From Hyphomicrobiales bacterium (GTDB lineage: Bacteria > Pseudomonadota > Alphaproteobacteria > Rhizobiales > Rhizobiaceae), in assembly GCA_900469965.1 (NCBI GenBank), contig UBZP01000001.1, forward strand, positions 186,001 through 250,000: a stretch of 64,000 bases of DNA, in the 5' to 3' direction. Under the pieces are notes generated by a model, which was not told the origin of the DNA, made no database searches, and saw only the letters and a list, made by a program, of their open reading frames with translations. Positions 40,911-50,406 of this stretch are shown here, in pieces. Position numbers and translations under genes: made by a program. Within the stretch, counting starts at the first letter, position 1, and each line of letters opens with the position of its first letter.

Positions 40911-42740
40911 ATGGTCGACAGCAGCGCAGTGCACCCCTTTGCCAATCCGCCGAAGAAATGCGACCTGATCATGAAGGGCGGCATCACCTCCGGCGTCGTC
41001 TTTCCCCAGGCCATCTGCGAGCTTGCCCGCGAATACCGCTTCGTCTGCATCGGCGGCACGTCCGCCGGCGCGATCGGCGCCGTCATGGCGGCGGCGGCGG
41101 AATACTGCCGCCGGAAGAACATCGACGACCCGGCCAAGCAGGGCGCCGGCTTCGACCGGATCGCCGCAATGCCCGCCGCGCTTGCCGCGAACCTGCCGAC
41201 CTTCTTCCAGCCGTCGCAGGAGACCAGGCCGCTGTTCGACATCGGCATGGCGGCGATCCGCACCCAAGGCAGCAAGGCCCGGGCGGCGCTGCGCCAGACC
41301 CTCTGGGTGTTCCGGCGGGAGGCGATGAAGGGCGCCATCCTCGGGCTGCTGGTCCTTGCGGTCTCGATCGCCACCGACAACATTGCGGGCCTGCTGCTCG
41401 GACTGCTGCTGGCGCTGATGGGGGCTGTGGCCGTGGTCGGCCATGCGCTCTACAAGGCTGTGACCATCACCATTCCGCAGCACGACTTCGGCCTTTGCAG
41501 CGGCCTCACCCAGCCGAACAACAGCAAGCCCGGCTTCACCGACTGGATCGCCGGCGAGATCCAGGCCGTCGCCGGGCGGAAGACGACGGACGATCCGCTG
41601 ACGATCGGGGATCTGGACGAGGAGGACATCCAGGTCGCGAGCGTCACCACCGACCTCTCGTCGCGCCGGCCCTACGAACTGCCCTTCGGTTCGGACGTGT
41701 TCTGCTTCCGCAGGTCCGAATTCGAGCTCCTGTTCCCCGACTGGATCATGAACTACCTCCTCCGGGTCAGCCGCGAACTTCCGGTGGTGGCCTATGGCGG
41801 TGCCCGCGACTTCTACCAGCTTCCGGAAAAGAAGGCGCTGCCGGTCGCGATGATCGCGCGGATGAGCCTCAGCTTTCCCGGCCTCATTCGCGCCGTTCCG
41901 CTCTATCGCTATGATCAGTCGCTCTTGACGAGCGGCGAGAAACTGCAGCTTGCGCCGGTGCGCTGCCTGTTCTCGGACGGAGGCATCACCAGCAACTTCC
42001 CGATCCACCTGTTCGACAGCCTGCTGCCGGGCCGTCCGACCTTCGGCATCTCGCTCGCAAGCTACGACCCGAAGCGGCACGATCGCCGCGTCCACATGCC
42101 GAACACCCGGGAGGGCGGCGCCGACGACACCGACCGGACGCCGATTCTGCCGGTGGGCGGGCTGCTCGGCTTCGTTTCCGCCATCCTGTCCACCGCCCGC
42201 AACTGGCAGGATACGCTGCAGAGCCAGCTGCACGGCTACAGCGAGCGCATCGTGGAAATCCGCCTGGACGACAGCAAGGAGGGCGGCCTGAACCTCGACA
42301 TGGACGAACGGACCATCAAGACGCTGACCGACCTCGGCAAGGAGGCGGGCGGCACGATCCGGCAGAACTTCCACTTCAACGAACATCGCTGGCGGCGCGC
42401 CGCCACGGCACTTCCGACCCTGGCGCAGTCGCTGCGGAAGCTGCATGAACGCTACGGTGCGGCACCGGGCCCGGATCTCAACGACCTCGACCCGGAGGTG
42501 CTGGACTATGCGGCCATCCTCTCCTCCTACCAGCCTACCGCCTTTGTCGACCGGCCGATGGTGACGCGGGAGAGGCTGAAGGCCTTGGCAGAGAAGCTCG
42601 CGGCGATCGGCGCGAAGATCCCCAAGGAGGCGGAGGCGAGCGCCACGACGCAGAAGGCCAACCTGCGCATCACCGCCAGCATGGAGACCAGCGCGCCCGC
42701 GCCGCCCGTCGAGCCGGCGGCGGCTCCGCGCAAGAGCTGA
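40911..42740 (+). CDS. patatin-like phospholipase with internal membrane hairpin
   Basis: A 609-residue patatin-family acyl hydrolase. The oxyanion loop is MKGGITSGVV (residues 21-30), the nucleophile S51 lies in GGTSAGA (G49-x-S51-x-G53), and the second catalytic residue is D356 in FSDGGITSN, so the Ser-Asp dyad is intact. A hydrophobic stretch at about 143-183 (AILGLLVLAVSIATDNIAGL and following) looks like two membrane helices within the catalytic domain. The C-terminus is proline- and alanine-rich. ATG at 40911 has GGAGGAG five bases upstream. CAATCCAA occurs twice upstream (40847-40854 and 40888-40895) and may be a control site. It lies between recR and ybaB on the other strand. Lipase or phospholipase activity is inferred. 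Confidence 0.85.
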   Translation: MVDSSAVHPFANPPKKCDLIMKGGITSGVVFPQAICELAREYRFVCIGGTSAGAIGAVMAAAAEYCRRKNIDDPAKQGAGFDRIAAMPAALAANLPTFFQPSQETRPLFDIGMAAIRTQGSKARAALRQTLWVFRREAMKGAILGLLVLAVSIATDNIAGLLLGLLLALMGAVAVVGHALYKAVTITIPQHDFGLCSGLTQPNNSKPGFTDWIAGEIQAVAGRKTTDDPLTIGDLDEEDIQVASVTTDLSSRRPYELPFGSDVFCFRRSEFELLFPDWIMNYLLRVSRELPVVAYGGARDFYQLPEKKALPVAMIARMSLSFPGLIRAVPLYRYDQSLLTSGEKLQLAPVRCLFSDGGITSNFPIHLFDSLLPGRPTFGISLASYDPKRHDRRVHMPNTREGGADDTDRTPILPVGGLLGFVSAILSTARNWQDTLQSQLHGYSERIVEIRLDDSKEGGLNLDMDERTIKTLTDLGKEAGGTIRQNFHFNEHRWRRAATALPTLAQSLRKLHERYGAAPGPDLNDLDPEVLDYAAILSSYQPTAFVDRPMVTRERLKALAEKLAAIGAKIPKEAEASATTQKANLRITASMETSAPAPPVEPAAAPRKS

Positions 42741-42762
42741 CCGCGGCCGGCCGGCTGAGACA

Positions 42763-43086
42763 TCAGAACGGCAGCTTGAAGCCCGGGGGGATCGGCAGGC
42801 CTGCCGTCAGCGCCTTGGTCTTTTCGGCGGCCAGCGCCTCGGCCTTGTCCTTGGCATCCTTGTGGGCGGCGACGATGAGGTCCTCGAGGATCTCGACGTC
42901 GTCTTCCTTGAAGAGCGAGGGATCGACCTTCAGGCCGCGCATGCCGCCCTTGCCGTCGAGCGTGACCGTGACGAGGCCGCCGCCGGAGGTGCCGTCGACG
43001 GTCAGCGCCGCGATCTCCTCCTGCAACTGCTCCATCTTGGCCTGCATTTCCTTGACCTTGCCCATCATGCCCATGATGTCGCGCAT
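42763..43086 (-). CDS. ybaB: YbaB/EbfC nucleoid-associated protein
   Basis: A 107-residue DNA-binding protein ([21 protein letters not shown] start, central [19 protein letters not shown] strand, C-terminal helix to PPGFKLPF). It normally sits between dnaX and recR and acts with RecR or on nucleoid structure. It follows dnaX by 33 bases on the same strand. Confidence 0.93.
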   Translation of the reverse strand: MRDIMGMMGKVKEMQAKMEQLQEEIAALTVDGTSGGGLVTVTLDGKGGMRGLKVDPSLFKEDDVEILEDLIVAAHKDAKDKAEALAAEKTKALTAGLPIPPGFKLPF

Positions 43087-43119
43087 CGGCCGCTCCTTTT
43101 CGTCGTTCTCGTCATGCTC

Positions 43120-44997
43120 TTAGAATTCGATGTCGTCGCCGGGCAGGATGTCGCCTTCGGCCGATTCGGCGGCCGCGGCCACCTCGACGGTCTCGCTCTC
43201 CACCTCCGGCGCCTTGATGCGCACGTCGGTGATCCTGGCGCCCGGAAAGCGCTGCAGGATGGCGGCGACGTCGGGATCCTGCCTGGCATCGGCGACGCGC
43301 TCCTCCTGCGCCTTCACCTCGGCTTCGGCGAGCGTCGGGCCCGTCGCCTCGCGCGAGACGATGACCATCCAGCGGATGCCGGTCCATTCCTCGAGCCGGC
43401 GCTGCAGGTCGCCGACCAGCGCTTTCGGCGCGTCGTCGCCAAGGCCGATCTCGGCGCGCCCCGGCTCGAACCGGCCCGGGCGGACGAAGTTGCGCAAGAG
43501 CGCCCGCAAGCGGATGTCGCGGTTCTTCGTGCAGAGTTCGGAAATGTCTTCCAGCGAACGCACCGGAACCTTCGGCTGCGGTGCGGCCTCGGCCGGCTCT
43601 GTGTGCGGCACGGCCTGCGCGGACGACTGCTGCTGCGTCTCCTCGGACGGAACCGGGCGCAGCATGGTGGCGCCGCCGCCGCTGCGCATCACCGGCTGGT
43701 CGGGGCCGCGGCCGACTGCGGCGACGGGACCCGACGCCTGCGGCGCGCTCGAATAACTGGAACCGGACGGCGCGCGCTGGCCGTTGCCGCCGCCGATGCC
43801 CGCACCGGCGGACAGCTCAGCCAGCCTTCGCGCCGCATCCTCGGGAGAGGGCAGATGGGCGGCATGCGCCAGCCGGATCAGCACCATCTCGGCAGCACCC
43901 GCGGGGCGGCTCGAGGCTTCGGTCTCCGGAATTCCCTTCAGCAGCATCTGCCAGATGCGCGACAGCGCGCTGACGGCGACGCTCTGCGAAAGCTCGGCCC
44001 CGCGCACCCGCTCGATCTCGCTCAGCGACTGGTCGCCTGCCGCATCCGGTACATATTTCATGCGGGTGACGAGGTGGGTGAAATCGGCCAGGTCGGTCAG
44101 GACGACGGGCGGGCTGGCGCCAGCCTCGTACTGTGCGGCGAACTCGGCAAGAGCGGCTGCGACATCGCCACGGACGATGTGGCCGAAGAGATCGACGATG
44201 CGGGCCCGGTCGGCAAGGCCCAGCATGGAGCGCACCGCCGACGCCTCGACCACGCCGCCGCCATGGGCGATCGCCTGGTCGAGCAGCGACAGGCCGTCGC
44301 GGGCCGAGCCCTCGGCCGCGCGGGCGATCATCGCGAGCGCATCCGGCTCAGCCTGCACGCCTTCCTTCTGAAGGATCGTGGAGAACAGGCCGACGAGGTC
44401 GGTGGCGGCGATGCGGCGCAGATCGAAGCGCTGGCAGCGCGACAGGACGGTGATCGGAACCTTGCGGATCTCGGTGGTGGCGAAGATGAACTTCACATGC
44501 TCCGGCGGCTCCTCGAGCGTCTTCAGCAGGCCGTTGAAGGCCTGCGTCGAGAGCATGTGCACCTCGTCGATGATGTAGACCTTGTAGCGCGCCGAGACCG
44601 GCCGGTAGCGCACCTGCTCGATGATCTCGCGGATGTCGTCGATGCCGGTATGGGAGGCCGCGTCCATCTCGATGACGTCGACGTGGCGGCCTTCCATGAT
44701 CGCCTGGCAATGCTCGCCGGGGACCTTGAGGTCGATCGTCGGGCGGTCGATGTCGGCGGTCTTGTAGTTGAGGGCGCGGGCGAGAATGCGGGCGGTCGTC
44801 GTCTTGCCGACCCCGCGAACGCCGGTGAGCATGTAGGCCTGGGCGATGCGGCCGGCCTCGAAGGCGTTGGTGAGCGTGCGGACCATCGGCTCCTGGCCGA
44901 CCATGAGGTCCGTGAAATCCTTGGGACGATACTTGCGCGCCAGAACCCGGTATGCGGCGGGCCTATCACCTGACGGAAGTGGAGTGTCGTCGCTCAT
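43120..44997 (-). CDS. dnaX: DNA polymerase III subunits gamma/tau
   Basis: A 625-residue clamp-loader ATPase. Walker A is GVRGVGKTTTARILARAL, Walker B IIDEVHMLS, sensor region FATTEIRKVPITVLSRCQRFD. The zinc-finger cysteines of E. coli DnaX are mostly replaced (only GEHCQA remains), which I recall as normal in rhizobia. After about residue 370 comes a variable linker rich in Ser, Gly, Pro and Gln and a tau-like C-terminus. No A-rich slippery site is apparent. The SRP RNA gene lies just upstream on the same strand. Confidence 0.95.
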   Translation of the reverse strand: MSDDTPLPSGDRPAAYRVLARKYRPKDFTDLMVGQEPMVRTLTNAFEAGRIAQAYMLTGVRGVGKTTTARILARALNYKTADIDRPTIDLKVPGEHCQAIMEGRHVDVIEMDAASHTGIDDIREIIEQVRYRPVSARYKVYIIDEVHMLSTQAFNGLLKTLEEPPEHVKFIFATTEIRKVPITVLSRCQRFDLRRIAATDLVGLFSTILQKEGVQAEPDALAMIARAAEGSARDGLSLLDQAIAHGGGVVEASAVRSMLGLADRARIVDLFGHIVRGDVAAALAEFAAQYEAGASPPVVLTDLADFTHLVTRMKYVPDAAGDQSLSEIERVRGAELSQSVAVSALSRIWQMLLKGIPETEASSRPAGAAEMVLIRLAHAAHLPSPEDAARRLAELSAGAGIGGGNGQRAPSGSSYSSAPQASGPVAAVGRGPDQPVMRSGGGATMLRPVPSEETQQQSSAQAVPHTEPAEAAPQPKVPVRSLEDISELCTKNRDIRLRALLRNFVRPGRFEPGRAEIGLGDDAPKALVGDLQRRLEEWTGIRWMVIVSREATGPTLAEAEVKAQEERVADARQDPDVAAILQRFPGARITDVRIKAPEVESETVEVAAAAESAEGDILPGDDIEF

Positions 44998-45042
44998 CGC
45001 CCCTGCCGTATCGCCTGAAATTCGCGTCCCGACAGGACGTTG

Positions 45043-45145
45043 GGTGGGAGGCTGGCACGATGACCCGTGCCGGGGCTCGTTAGGGCTGCTTCCTTCCGGA
45101 CCTGACCCGGTTGGCGAGTGGCTCGTCCACCACCAACCTCCCGGC
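45043..45145 (-). ncRNA. ffs: signal recognition particle 4.5S-type RNA
   Basis: The minus strand contains GTCAGGTCCGGAAGGAAGCA, the universal SRP domain IV core with its asymmetric loop, flanked by self-complementary arms. The ends pair: GGGAGGTTGG (complement of 45133-45142) with CCAGCCTCCC (complement of 45046-45055), nine of ten. About 103 nt, the usual bacterial hairpin length; ends are approximate. It binds Ffh for cotranslational membrane targeting. Confidence 0.93.
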
Positions 45146-45243
45146 TTTCATATCGGCAATAATGGATCAGAATGCAAGCAGGCATACCAAAAAACTGTTG
45201 GTGCCGGCACCAAGCCGTGGCATGAGTCAGGGTGAGGAGCAAC

Positions 45244-45669
45244 ATGGGAGCGACGGACTTGACCCCATTCGAGGCTGACGCGCGGCTGGCTCGGGACAGC
45301 GAGCTCCTGACGCGGATCGGACTTTGCGAGCTGCGACTGATGAAGGATGCGCGCTGGCCGTGGCTGGTGCTCGTGCCGCAGCGGACGGACGTCTGCGAGA
45401 TGTTCGACCTCACGCCCCTCGACCAGACGATGCTGACCTTCGAGGTCAATCTCGTTGCCGATGCCCTGAAGCGGACCACCGGCGCCACCAAGATCAATGT
45501 CGGCGCGCTCGGCAACATCGTCAGGCAGTTGCACGTCCACGTGATCGCCCGCAGCGAGGGCGACCCGAACTGGCCGGGACCTGTCTGGGGCTTCGGCAGT
45601 GCCGAGGCCTGGGGCGACGCCGACAAGACCGCGTTCACGACCAAGCTGCTGGAACATCTCGACTCATGA
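45244..45669 (+). CDS. HIT-family protein
   Basis: A 141-residue histidine-triad-type nucleotide-binding protein. The active segment is GNIVRQLHVHVIARSEGDP: two of the three triad histidines are present, the third position being Ile, a form common in this bacterial subfamily. AGGAG lies four bases before ATG 45244. Its stop overlaps the nudC start (ATGA), so both are translated together. Hydrolysis of dinucleoside polyphosphates is the family activity but is unproven for this variant. Confidence 0.85.
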   Translation: MGATDLTPFEADARLARDSELLTRIGLCELRLMKDARWPWLVLVPQRTDVCEMFDLTPLDQTMLTFEVNLVADALKRTTGATKINVGALGNIVRQLHVHVIARSEGDPNWPGPVWGFGSAEAWGDADKTAFTTKLLEHLDS

Positions 45670-46640
45670 CATCTTCGATCTTCGACCTGCACCTGCCGCA
45701 TGCCGAACCCAGCACCATGGTCGCCTTTGCCGAGAACAGCCTGGACAGGCGCTCGGAGTATCGGGCCGACGACTGCGTGGAGCGGGCCTTCGAGGCCGAG
45801 GGCGTGCATGCCTTCGCCTTTGCCGGCGGCAAGCTCGTCGTCAAGCACGACGAGAAGATCATCGATCCGTTGTTTGCGCCCTACGAGCTTGCCGGGCTGG
45901 ACCCGATCGTCGAGGAGACGATCCTGCTCGGCTACCTGAAGAACGGCGAACCGCGGGTGGCGGTGCCGGTCCGCGCCGATCCGGACACGCTGCACGAGCC
46001 GCTCAGGGCTGCCGACGGGCGCACGCTCTACCGTCAGCAGATGCTGGACGACGACCTGCTCGGCCAGTTCGCACAGGCCTCGGCGCTTCTGACCTGGAAC
46101 GGCAACAACCGGTTCTGCGGCAGGTGCGGTGCGCCGAACCGGATGGAGATCGGCGGCTATCGCCGGGTGTGCACGGCCTGCGGGCACCAGACCTTTCCGC
46201 GCACCGATCCGGTCGTCATCATGCTGGCGATCGACCTGGAGCGGGATCGCTGCCTGCTCGGGCGCTCGCCGCATTTTCCGCCGGGCATGTATTCCTGCCT
46301 TGCCGGCTTCGTCGAGCCGGGCGAGACGATCGAGCATGCGGTCCGCCGCGAGACGCTGGAGGAGTCGGGCATCCGGCTCGGGCGCGTGCGCTATCATGCT
46401 TCCCAGCCCTGGCCGATGCCGCACTCGATGATGATCGGCTGCTATGCGGAGGCGAAGTCGTTCGAGATCCATCGCGACGAGCAGGAACTGGAGGACTGCC
46501 GCTGGTTCAGCCGCGCGGAGACCGTGGAGATGCTGGCCCGCACGGCCGTCACCGACCCGGTCACCGGCGCCATCACCTCGCCGCCGAAGGGGGCGATCGC
46601 CCACCGGCTCATGCGCGACTGGCTCGACTGGCCCGCCTGA
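45666..46640 (+). CDS. nudC: NAD+ diphosphatase / NAD-capped RNA decapping Nudix hydrolase
   Basis: A 324-residue NudC. The zinc ribbon is C-G-R-C ... C-T-A-C (NRFCGRCGAPN, RRVCTACGHQTFPRTDP), the Nudix box runs GFVEPGETIEHAVRRETLEE-SG, and SQPWPMPHSMM downstream is the NADH-pyrophosphatase motif that distinguishes NudC. It splits NAD(H) to NMN and AMP and removes NAD caps from RNA. ATG 45666 overlaps the HIT gene stop. Confidence 0.94.
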   Translation: MTSSIFDLHLPHAEPSTMVAFAENSLDRRSEYRADDCVERAFEAEGVHAFAFAGGKLVVKHDEKIIDPLFAPYELAGLDPIVEETILLGYLKNGEPRVAVPVRADPDTLHEPLRAADGRTLYRQQMLDDDLLGQFAQASALLTWNGNNRFCGRCGAPNRMEIGGYRRVCTACGHQTFPRTDPVVIMLAIDLERDRCLLGRSPHFPPGMYSCLAGFVEPGETIEHAVRRETLEESGIRLGRVRYHASQPWPMPHSMMIGCYAEAKSFEIHRDEQELEDCRWFSRAETVEMLARTAVTDPVTGAITSPPKGAIAHRLMRDWLDWPA

Positions 46641-46685
46641 ACCGGCCAGCCTGAACGGCGGCCGGCCGACGCCCGGGCGGGGCAG

Positions 46686-47552
46686 CTACATGTTCAGACG
46701 CATCGGATGTGCCCGATAGGCGCCGAGGATGCGGACCTTCTCGGAGAAGAAGCGAAGCTCCTCCAGCGCGCGGCGCACGTTGGCGTCGTCGGGGTGGCCT
46801 TCGATGTCGGCGTAGAACTGCGTGGCAAAGAACTTGCCGCCGATCTGGTAGCTCTCCAGCTTCGTCATGTTGATGCCGTTGGTCGCAAAACCGCCGAGCG
46901 CCTTGTAGAGGGCTGCCGGGATGTTGCGCACGTTGAAGACGAAGGTGGTGACGATGACGTCATCCGGAGCCTTTCGGGCGGGCACGTCCTCGTCGCGGGC
47001 GAGGACGACGAAGCGGGTGACGTTGCTTTCCGAATCCTCGACGTTCTCGGCGATGATCTCGAGTCCATAGAGATCGGCCGCCAGGCGCGGGGCCAGCGCC
47101 GCCATGCTGCGGTCGCCGCTCTCGGCAACGAGCTTGGCGGCACCGGCGGTATCGCCGGCGATCACCGGCTTCCAGCCGTTCATCCGCACGATCCGGCGGC
47201 ACTGGCCGAGCGCATGGATATGGCTGTGGACGGTGCGGATCTCGTCCTTCGTCACCCCCGGCAGGACCATCAGCTGGAAGCGGATCGGCATGAAATACTC
47301 GCCGACGATGTGGAGCCGCGATTCCGGCAGCAGGTGATGGATGTCGGCGACGCGCCCGGCGAGCGTGTTCTCGATCGGGATCATCGCAAGGTCTGCCTCG
47401 CCGTTTTCGACCGCGAGGAAGGCTTCCTCGAAGGTCTGGCACGGCAACGGTTCCATTTGCGGGAACATGTCCCGGCAGGCCATGTCGGAGTTCGCGCCGA
47501 ACTCGCCCTGAAAGGCGATCCTGTTGTTCTTCTGTATCATGGGGCCGTCCAT
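46686..47552 (-). CDS. pheA: prephenate dehydratase (monofunctional)
   Basis: A 288-residue enzyme converting prephenate to phenylpyruvate in phenylalanine synthesis. The catalytic TRF motif appears in ESNVTRFVVLARD; the N-terminal PDT domain starts RIAFQGEFGANSDMACRDMF; the C-terminal ACT domain (FVFNVRNIPAALYKALGGFA; KLESYQIGGKFFATQFYADI) binds phenylalanine for feedback control. There is no chorismate mutase domain. ATG 47552 overlaps the kdsB stop (TGATG), suggesting coupling; ATG 47540 is an alternative. Confidence 0.94.
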   Translation of the reverse strand: MDGPMIQKNNRIAFQGEFGANSDMACRDMFPQMEPLPCQTFEEAFLAVENGEADLAMIPIENTLAGRVADIHHLLPESRLHIVGEYFMPIRFQLMVLPGVTKDEIRTVHSHIHALGQCRRIVRMNGWKPVIAGDTAGAAKLVAESGDRSMAALAPRLAADLYGLEIIAENVEDSESNVTRFVVLARDEDVPARKAPDDVIVTTFVFNVRNIPAALYKALGGFATNGINMTKLESYQIGGKFFATQFYADIEGHPDDANVRRALEELRFFSEKVRILGAYRAHPMRLNM

Positions 47553-48307
47553 CAGCGGGGCGCGACCGAGAGCATCCGGCGGGCCTTTTCGAGATCGGCG
47601 GGAGTATCGACACCGAGGGGAACGGTGTCAACGATCTCGGCATCGATGCGCAGGCCCGCCTCCAGCGCACGCAGCTGTTCCAGCGATTCCCGCTTTTCCA
47701 GCGTCGACGGCGGCAGCGCGACGAAGGTCTCCAGCGCCTTCCGGCGATAGGCATAGAGGCCGATGTGATGGTAGAGCGGACCGGCGCCGTAGGGGGCCGT
47801 CGCGCGGGTGAAGTAGAGGGCGCGCAGGCGGCTTTGGCCGATCGGCGAGCCCACGACCTTCACCACGTTGGGGTTCACCTTCTCCTCCGGATCGGTGATC
47901 TCGGTCGTGAGCGTGGCGATATCGGTTGCGGGATCGGAAAGCGGGTTCAGCGCGGCGAGGATCGTGGCCGGATCGATCGTCGGCAGGTCGCCCTGGACGT
48001 TGATGATGACCTGCGCCAGGCGATCGGGGTCGCATTTCAGCAGCGCTTCATGAATCCGGTCGGAGCCGGACTGGTGCTCGACCCTGGTCATGACGACCTC
48101 GAAGCCGGCCGCGGCGACGGCATCGAAGGTGTCCTGATGGTCGACGGCGACCACGACACGGCCGGCGCCCGATTCGGCGGCACGCCGGGCGACCTGCACG
48201 ATCATCGGCGCGCCTGCGATATCGGCGAGCGGCTTTCCGGGCAGGCGGGTCGAGGCCATGCGCGCCGGAATCAGCACAAGCGTCTCTTCAAACTTCGGGG
48301 ATTTCAT
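47552..48307 (-). CDS. kdsB: 3-deoxy-manno-octulosonate cytidylyltransferase
   Basis: A 251-residue enzyme activating Kdo to CMP-Kdo for lipopolysaccharide core assembly. [20 protein letters not shown] is the CTP-binding signature at the N-terminus; [12 protein letters not shown] carries the metal-binding aspartate region and [13 protein letters not shown] the Kdo-binding part. It is first of a two-gene unit with pheA and divergent from the cytochrome c gene. Confidence 0.95.
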   Translation of the reverse strand: MKSPKFEETLVLIPARMASTRLPGKPLADIAGAPMIVQVARRAAESGAGRVVVAVDHQDTFDAVAAAGFEVVMTRVEHQSGSDRIHEALLKCDPDRLAQVIINVQGDLPTIDPATILAALNPLSDPATDIATLTTEITDPEEKVNPNVVKVVGSPIGQSRLRALYFTRATAPYGAGPLYHHIGLYAYRRKALETFVALPPSTLEKRESLEQLRALEAGLRIDAEIVDTVPLGVDTPADLEKARRMLSVAPR

Positions 48308-48453
48308 GCTCTGCCCTTCACGATCGCGGAACGAGTGTCAAAAGGTCCCATCTCTGGCTGCACAATCACTGTTGCAACGAAGCAGCAAAAGACATAGGTT
48401 CCGCGCGATTTCAAGACTGGCGGCCATGCCGCCGTGTCCCTGGGGAGTGGTGG

Positions 48454-49080
48454 ATGAATCCTTATGTGAACATGGGTGTGGGAGCCCTGCTCGGCACCGT
48501 TTTCGTGCTGATGTCGGTCTCGATAGCTTCGGAAGGCATATTCCATTCGGAGGCTCCCGAAAAGGAAGGATTCGCCATCGTCGCCGCTGAGGGCGCTGCC
48601 GAAGGCGGCGAAGAGGCCGCCGGCGCTGGAGAAGCGGCCGTCACGCCCATCGCCACGCTGCTCGCCTCGGCCGACGCCGGCGCCGGCGAAGCCGTCTTCA
48701 AGAAGTGTCAGGCCTGTCATAGCGGAGAGAAGGGCGGACCGAACAAGGTCGGCCCCGATCTCTGGGACATCGTCAACCGCCCGGTCGGCGCGCATGAGGG
48801 CTTCAGCTATTCGGCCGGCATGAAGACCTTCGCCGAAGGCGGCAAGGTCTGGGACTTCGATCACCTCAACCATTTCCTTATGGCACCGAAGAAGTATGTC
48901 GCCGGAACGGCCATGGGCTTTGCCGGTCTGAAGAAGGACGACGAGCGCGCGAACCTGATCGCCTACCTGCGCACGCTCTCCGACAACCCGGCACCGCTGC
49001 CCTCGCCGTCCGCCGAAGGTGCCGCGGCAACGCCGCCGGCCGCTGCCGAGGGTGCGGCACCGGCCGCACCGGCGCAGTAA
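48454..49080 (+). CDS. cycM: membrane-anchored cytochrome c, CycM type
   Basis: A 208-residue class I cytochrome c. An uncleaved N-terminal helix ([20 protein letters not shown]) anchors it in the inner membrane; an Ala/Glu-rich linker follows. Heme is held at C85-Q-A-C88-H89 and the sixth ligand is M154 in GTAMGFAG. The tail is Ala/Pro-rich. CycM proteins pass electrons from the bc1 complex to the aa3 oxidase. GGGGAG precedes the ATG. An intrinsic terminator follows. Confidence 0.92.
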   Translation: MNPYVNMGVGALLGTVFVLMSVSIASEGIFHSEAPEKEGFAIVAAEGAAEGGEEAAGAGEAAVTPIATLLASADAGAGEAVFKKCQACHSGEKGGPNKVGPDLWDIVNRPVGAHEGFSYSAGMKTFAEGGKVWDFDHLNHFLMAPKKYVAGTAMGFAGLKKDDERANLIAYLRTLSDNPAPLPSPSAEGAAATPPAAAEGAAPAAPAQ

Positions 49081-49105
49081 CAACGTCGAGATCGCCTGAA
49101 ATCGG

Positions 49106-49134
49106 AACCCGGCCATTGGCCGGGTTTTCTTTTT
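49106..49134 (+). terminator. intrinsic terminator of the cytochrome c gene
   Basis: AACCCGGCC (49106-49114) pairs with GGCCGGGTT (49118-49126) around a three-base loop, followed by TTCTTTTTG. It lies 25 bp after the stop codon. Confidence 0.9.
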
Positions 49135-49203
49135 GTCCGTCGTCGACAAGCGTCGGAGGCCTGTCCAGTCCCCCCGCGCAATGCCTGCCGGGGTCTCGGG
49201 CCG

Positions 49204-50151
49204 CTAAGCCACCAGGAGCCAGGTCCAGAAGGAGACGCTAAGGGCCCCCGCCATCGTCGTCAGGGTGATGGTCGAGGAGGCGAGGCCGTGGCCGACGTTG
49301 AAGTGGTTGGCGAGCAACCAGGCGTTCACGCCGGTCGGAACCGAGGCCGTCAGCACCATCGCGGCGGTCCAGTCCTGATCCAGGCCGATCAGCCGGCAGG
49401 CCAGGTACACGCAGGCCGGCAGCAGGAAGAGCTTGAACAGCGACATCGCCACCGCAGGCGCCACGTTGCCGCGGATTCCGTACTTCACCAGCGCCATGCC
49501 GACCGAGATCAGCGCGGCCGGCGATGCGATCAGGGCGATCTGGTCGACGATGACCTTCCCCGGCCCCTGCAGCGGCACGCCGCCCAGGTGAAAGAGCGCG
49601 CCGCAGACGAGCCCGATCACCAGCGGATTGCGCACGAGGCTCCGGCTCAGCCCCATGACCACGTTGGAGACGCTCTGTGGTGGGCGCGTACCCTCCCGCT
49701 GCTCGGCGAGCTCCATCAGCAGCGTGCCCGCGATCATCATGACGGGCAGGTGAACCGACAGCAGCACGGAGATTGCCACCAGGCCGTCCTTGCCGACGAT
49801 ATTGGAGACCAGCGGCAGGCCGATGAAGATCGTGTTGGCGAAGGCCGACGACACGCCGGCAAGCACGCCGACGCGGCGGTCGCGGCGGAAGGCGAGCGTG
49901 GCGACGAAATGGGCGACGGCCCACGTCACGGCGACGCCCGAGAAATAGGCGACCCAGATCCGCCAGGGCGCGTCTCCGGCGAACGTCGCTTCGGCAATGG
50001 TGCGGAAGAGCAGCACCGGCACGGCGACGCGGAAGACGAACTCGCCGAGCGCATCGCCGATCGAGGCGGTCAGATAACCGGTGCGGACAAGAAGCCAGCC
50101 CAAAAGGATCAGGGCGAACAGCGGGACTACGTTCAGTGCGACATCGGCCAT
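49204..50151 (-). CDS. AEC-family (auxin efflux carrier-like) transporter
   Basis: A 315-residue inner-membrane protein with about ten helices in two inverted five-helix halves (NVVPLFALILLGWLLVRTGY; GVSSAFANTIFIGLPLVSNI; LTASVPTGVNAWLLANHFNV). Proline-broken helices NTxFxGxP and SVPTGVNAW are AEC landmarks. Bacterial members export or import small carboxylates such as malonate or malate; the substrate here is unknown. Confidence 0.88.
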   Translation of the reverse strand: MADVALNVVPLFALILLGWLLVRTGYLTASIGDALGEFVFRVAVPVLLFRTIAEATFAGDAPWRIWVAYFSGVAVTWAVAHFVATLAFRRDRRVGVLAGVSSAFANTIFIGLPLVSNIVGKDGLVAISVLLSVHLPVMMIAGTLLMELAEQREGTRPPQSVSNVVMGLSRSLVRNPLVIGLVCGALFHLGGVPLQGPGKVIVDQIALIASPAALISVGMALVKYGIRGNVAPAVAMSLFKLFLLPACVYLACRLIGLDQDWTAAMVLTASVPTGVNAWLLANHFNVGHGLASSTITLTTMAGALSVSFWTWLLVA

Positions 50152-50265
50152 GGGGAAAGAGCAAGGGAGCGTGGCGAAGGGGATCGAAGCGGCGCGGAAG
50201 CCGGCGCCTGCCTTCGATGCCTAAAGCATGCGGCCGGCCCGGTCCACCTCGCAGCCCGGCCAAAC

Positions 50266-50293
50266 TGAAAAAAGCGGGGCCGTAACCCCGCTT
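50266..50293 (-). terminator. intrinsic terminator on the minus strand with no annotated gene upstream
   Basis: AAGCGGGG (50272-50279) pairs with CCCCGCTT (50286-50293), loop of six; on the minus strand the stem runs into TTTTTT (complement of 50268-50273). The nearest minus-strand gene upstream is 51016-51339, beyond a plus-strand gene, so it should end a separate short transcript. Confidence 0.75.
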
Positions 50294-50406
50294 CCTCATT
50301 CCCGGAGACGTCCGGGACGATATCCGCCGGCTGCCAGTACATCCGTGGTCAGCATCGTCGGACAAATCTCTGTCCGCCTCGCGGCGGGCGCCTTTGCAGG
50401 TTTTCT
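50266..50406 (-). ncRNA. candidate small RNA with EcfG/RpoE2-like promoter
   Basis: Upstream of the terminator the minus strand has two more perfect hairpins, GGACA/TGTCC (50360-50364 with 50371-50375) and CCCGGA/TCCGGG (50301-50306 with 50311-50316). It is preceded by GGAAC (50440-50436) and CGTG (50417-50414), 18 bases apart, near the GGAAC-N16/17-CGTT general stress promoter. No reading frame with a ribosome site spans it. An RNA of about 140 nt is predicted; the 5' end is inferred from the promoter. Confidence 0.4.

Noticed and set aside
43120-44997. Programmed frameshift in dnaX producing gamma
   Set aside because: No A-rich slippery heptamer with a downstream hairpin could be found by eye.
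45043-45145. Ribosome-binding or terminator hairpins upstream of dnaX
   Set aside because: The pairing is fully explained by the SRP RNA gene.
49204-50151. The minus-strand terminator at 50266 as belonging to the AEC transporter gene
   Set aside because: It lies upstream of that gene's start, not downstream of its stop, and so cannot end its transcript.
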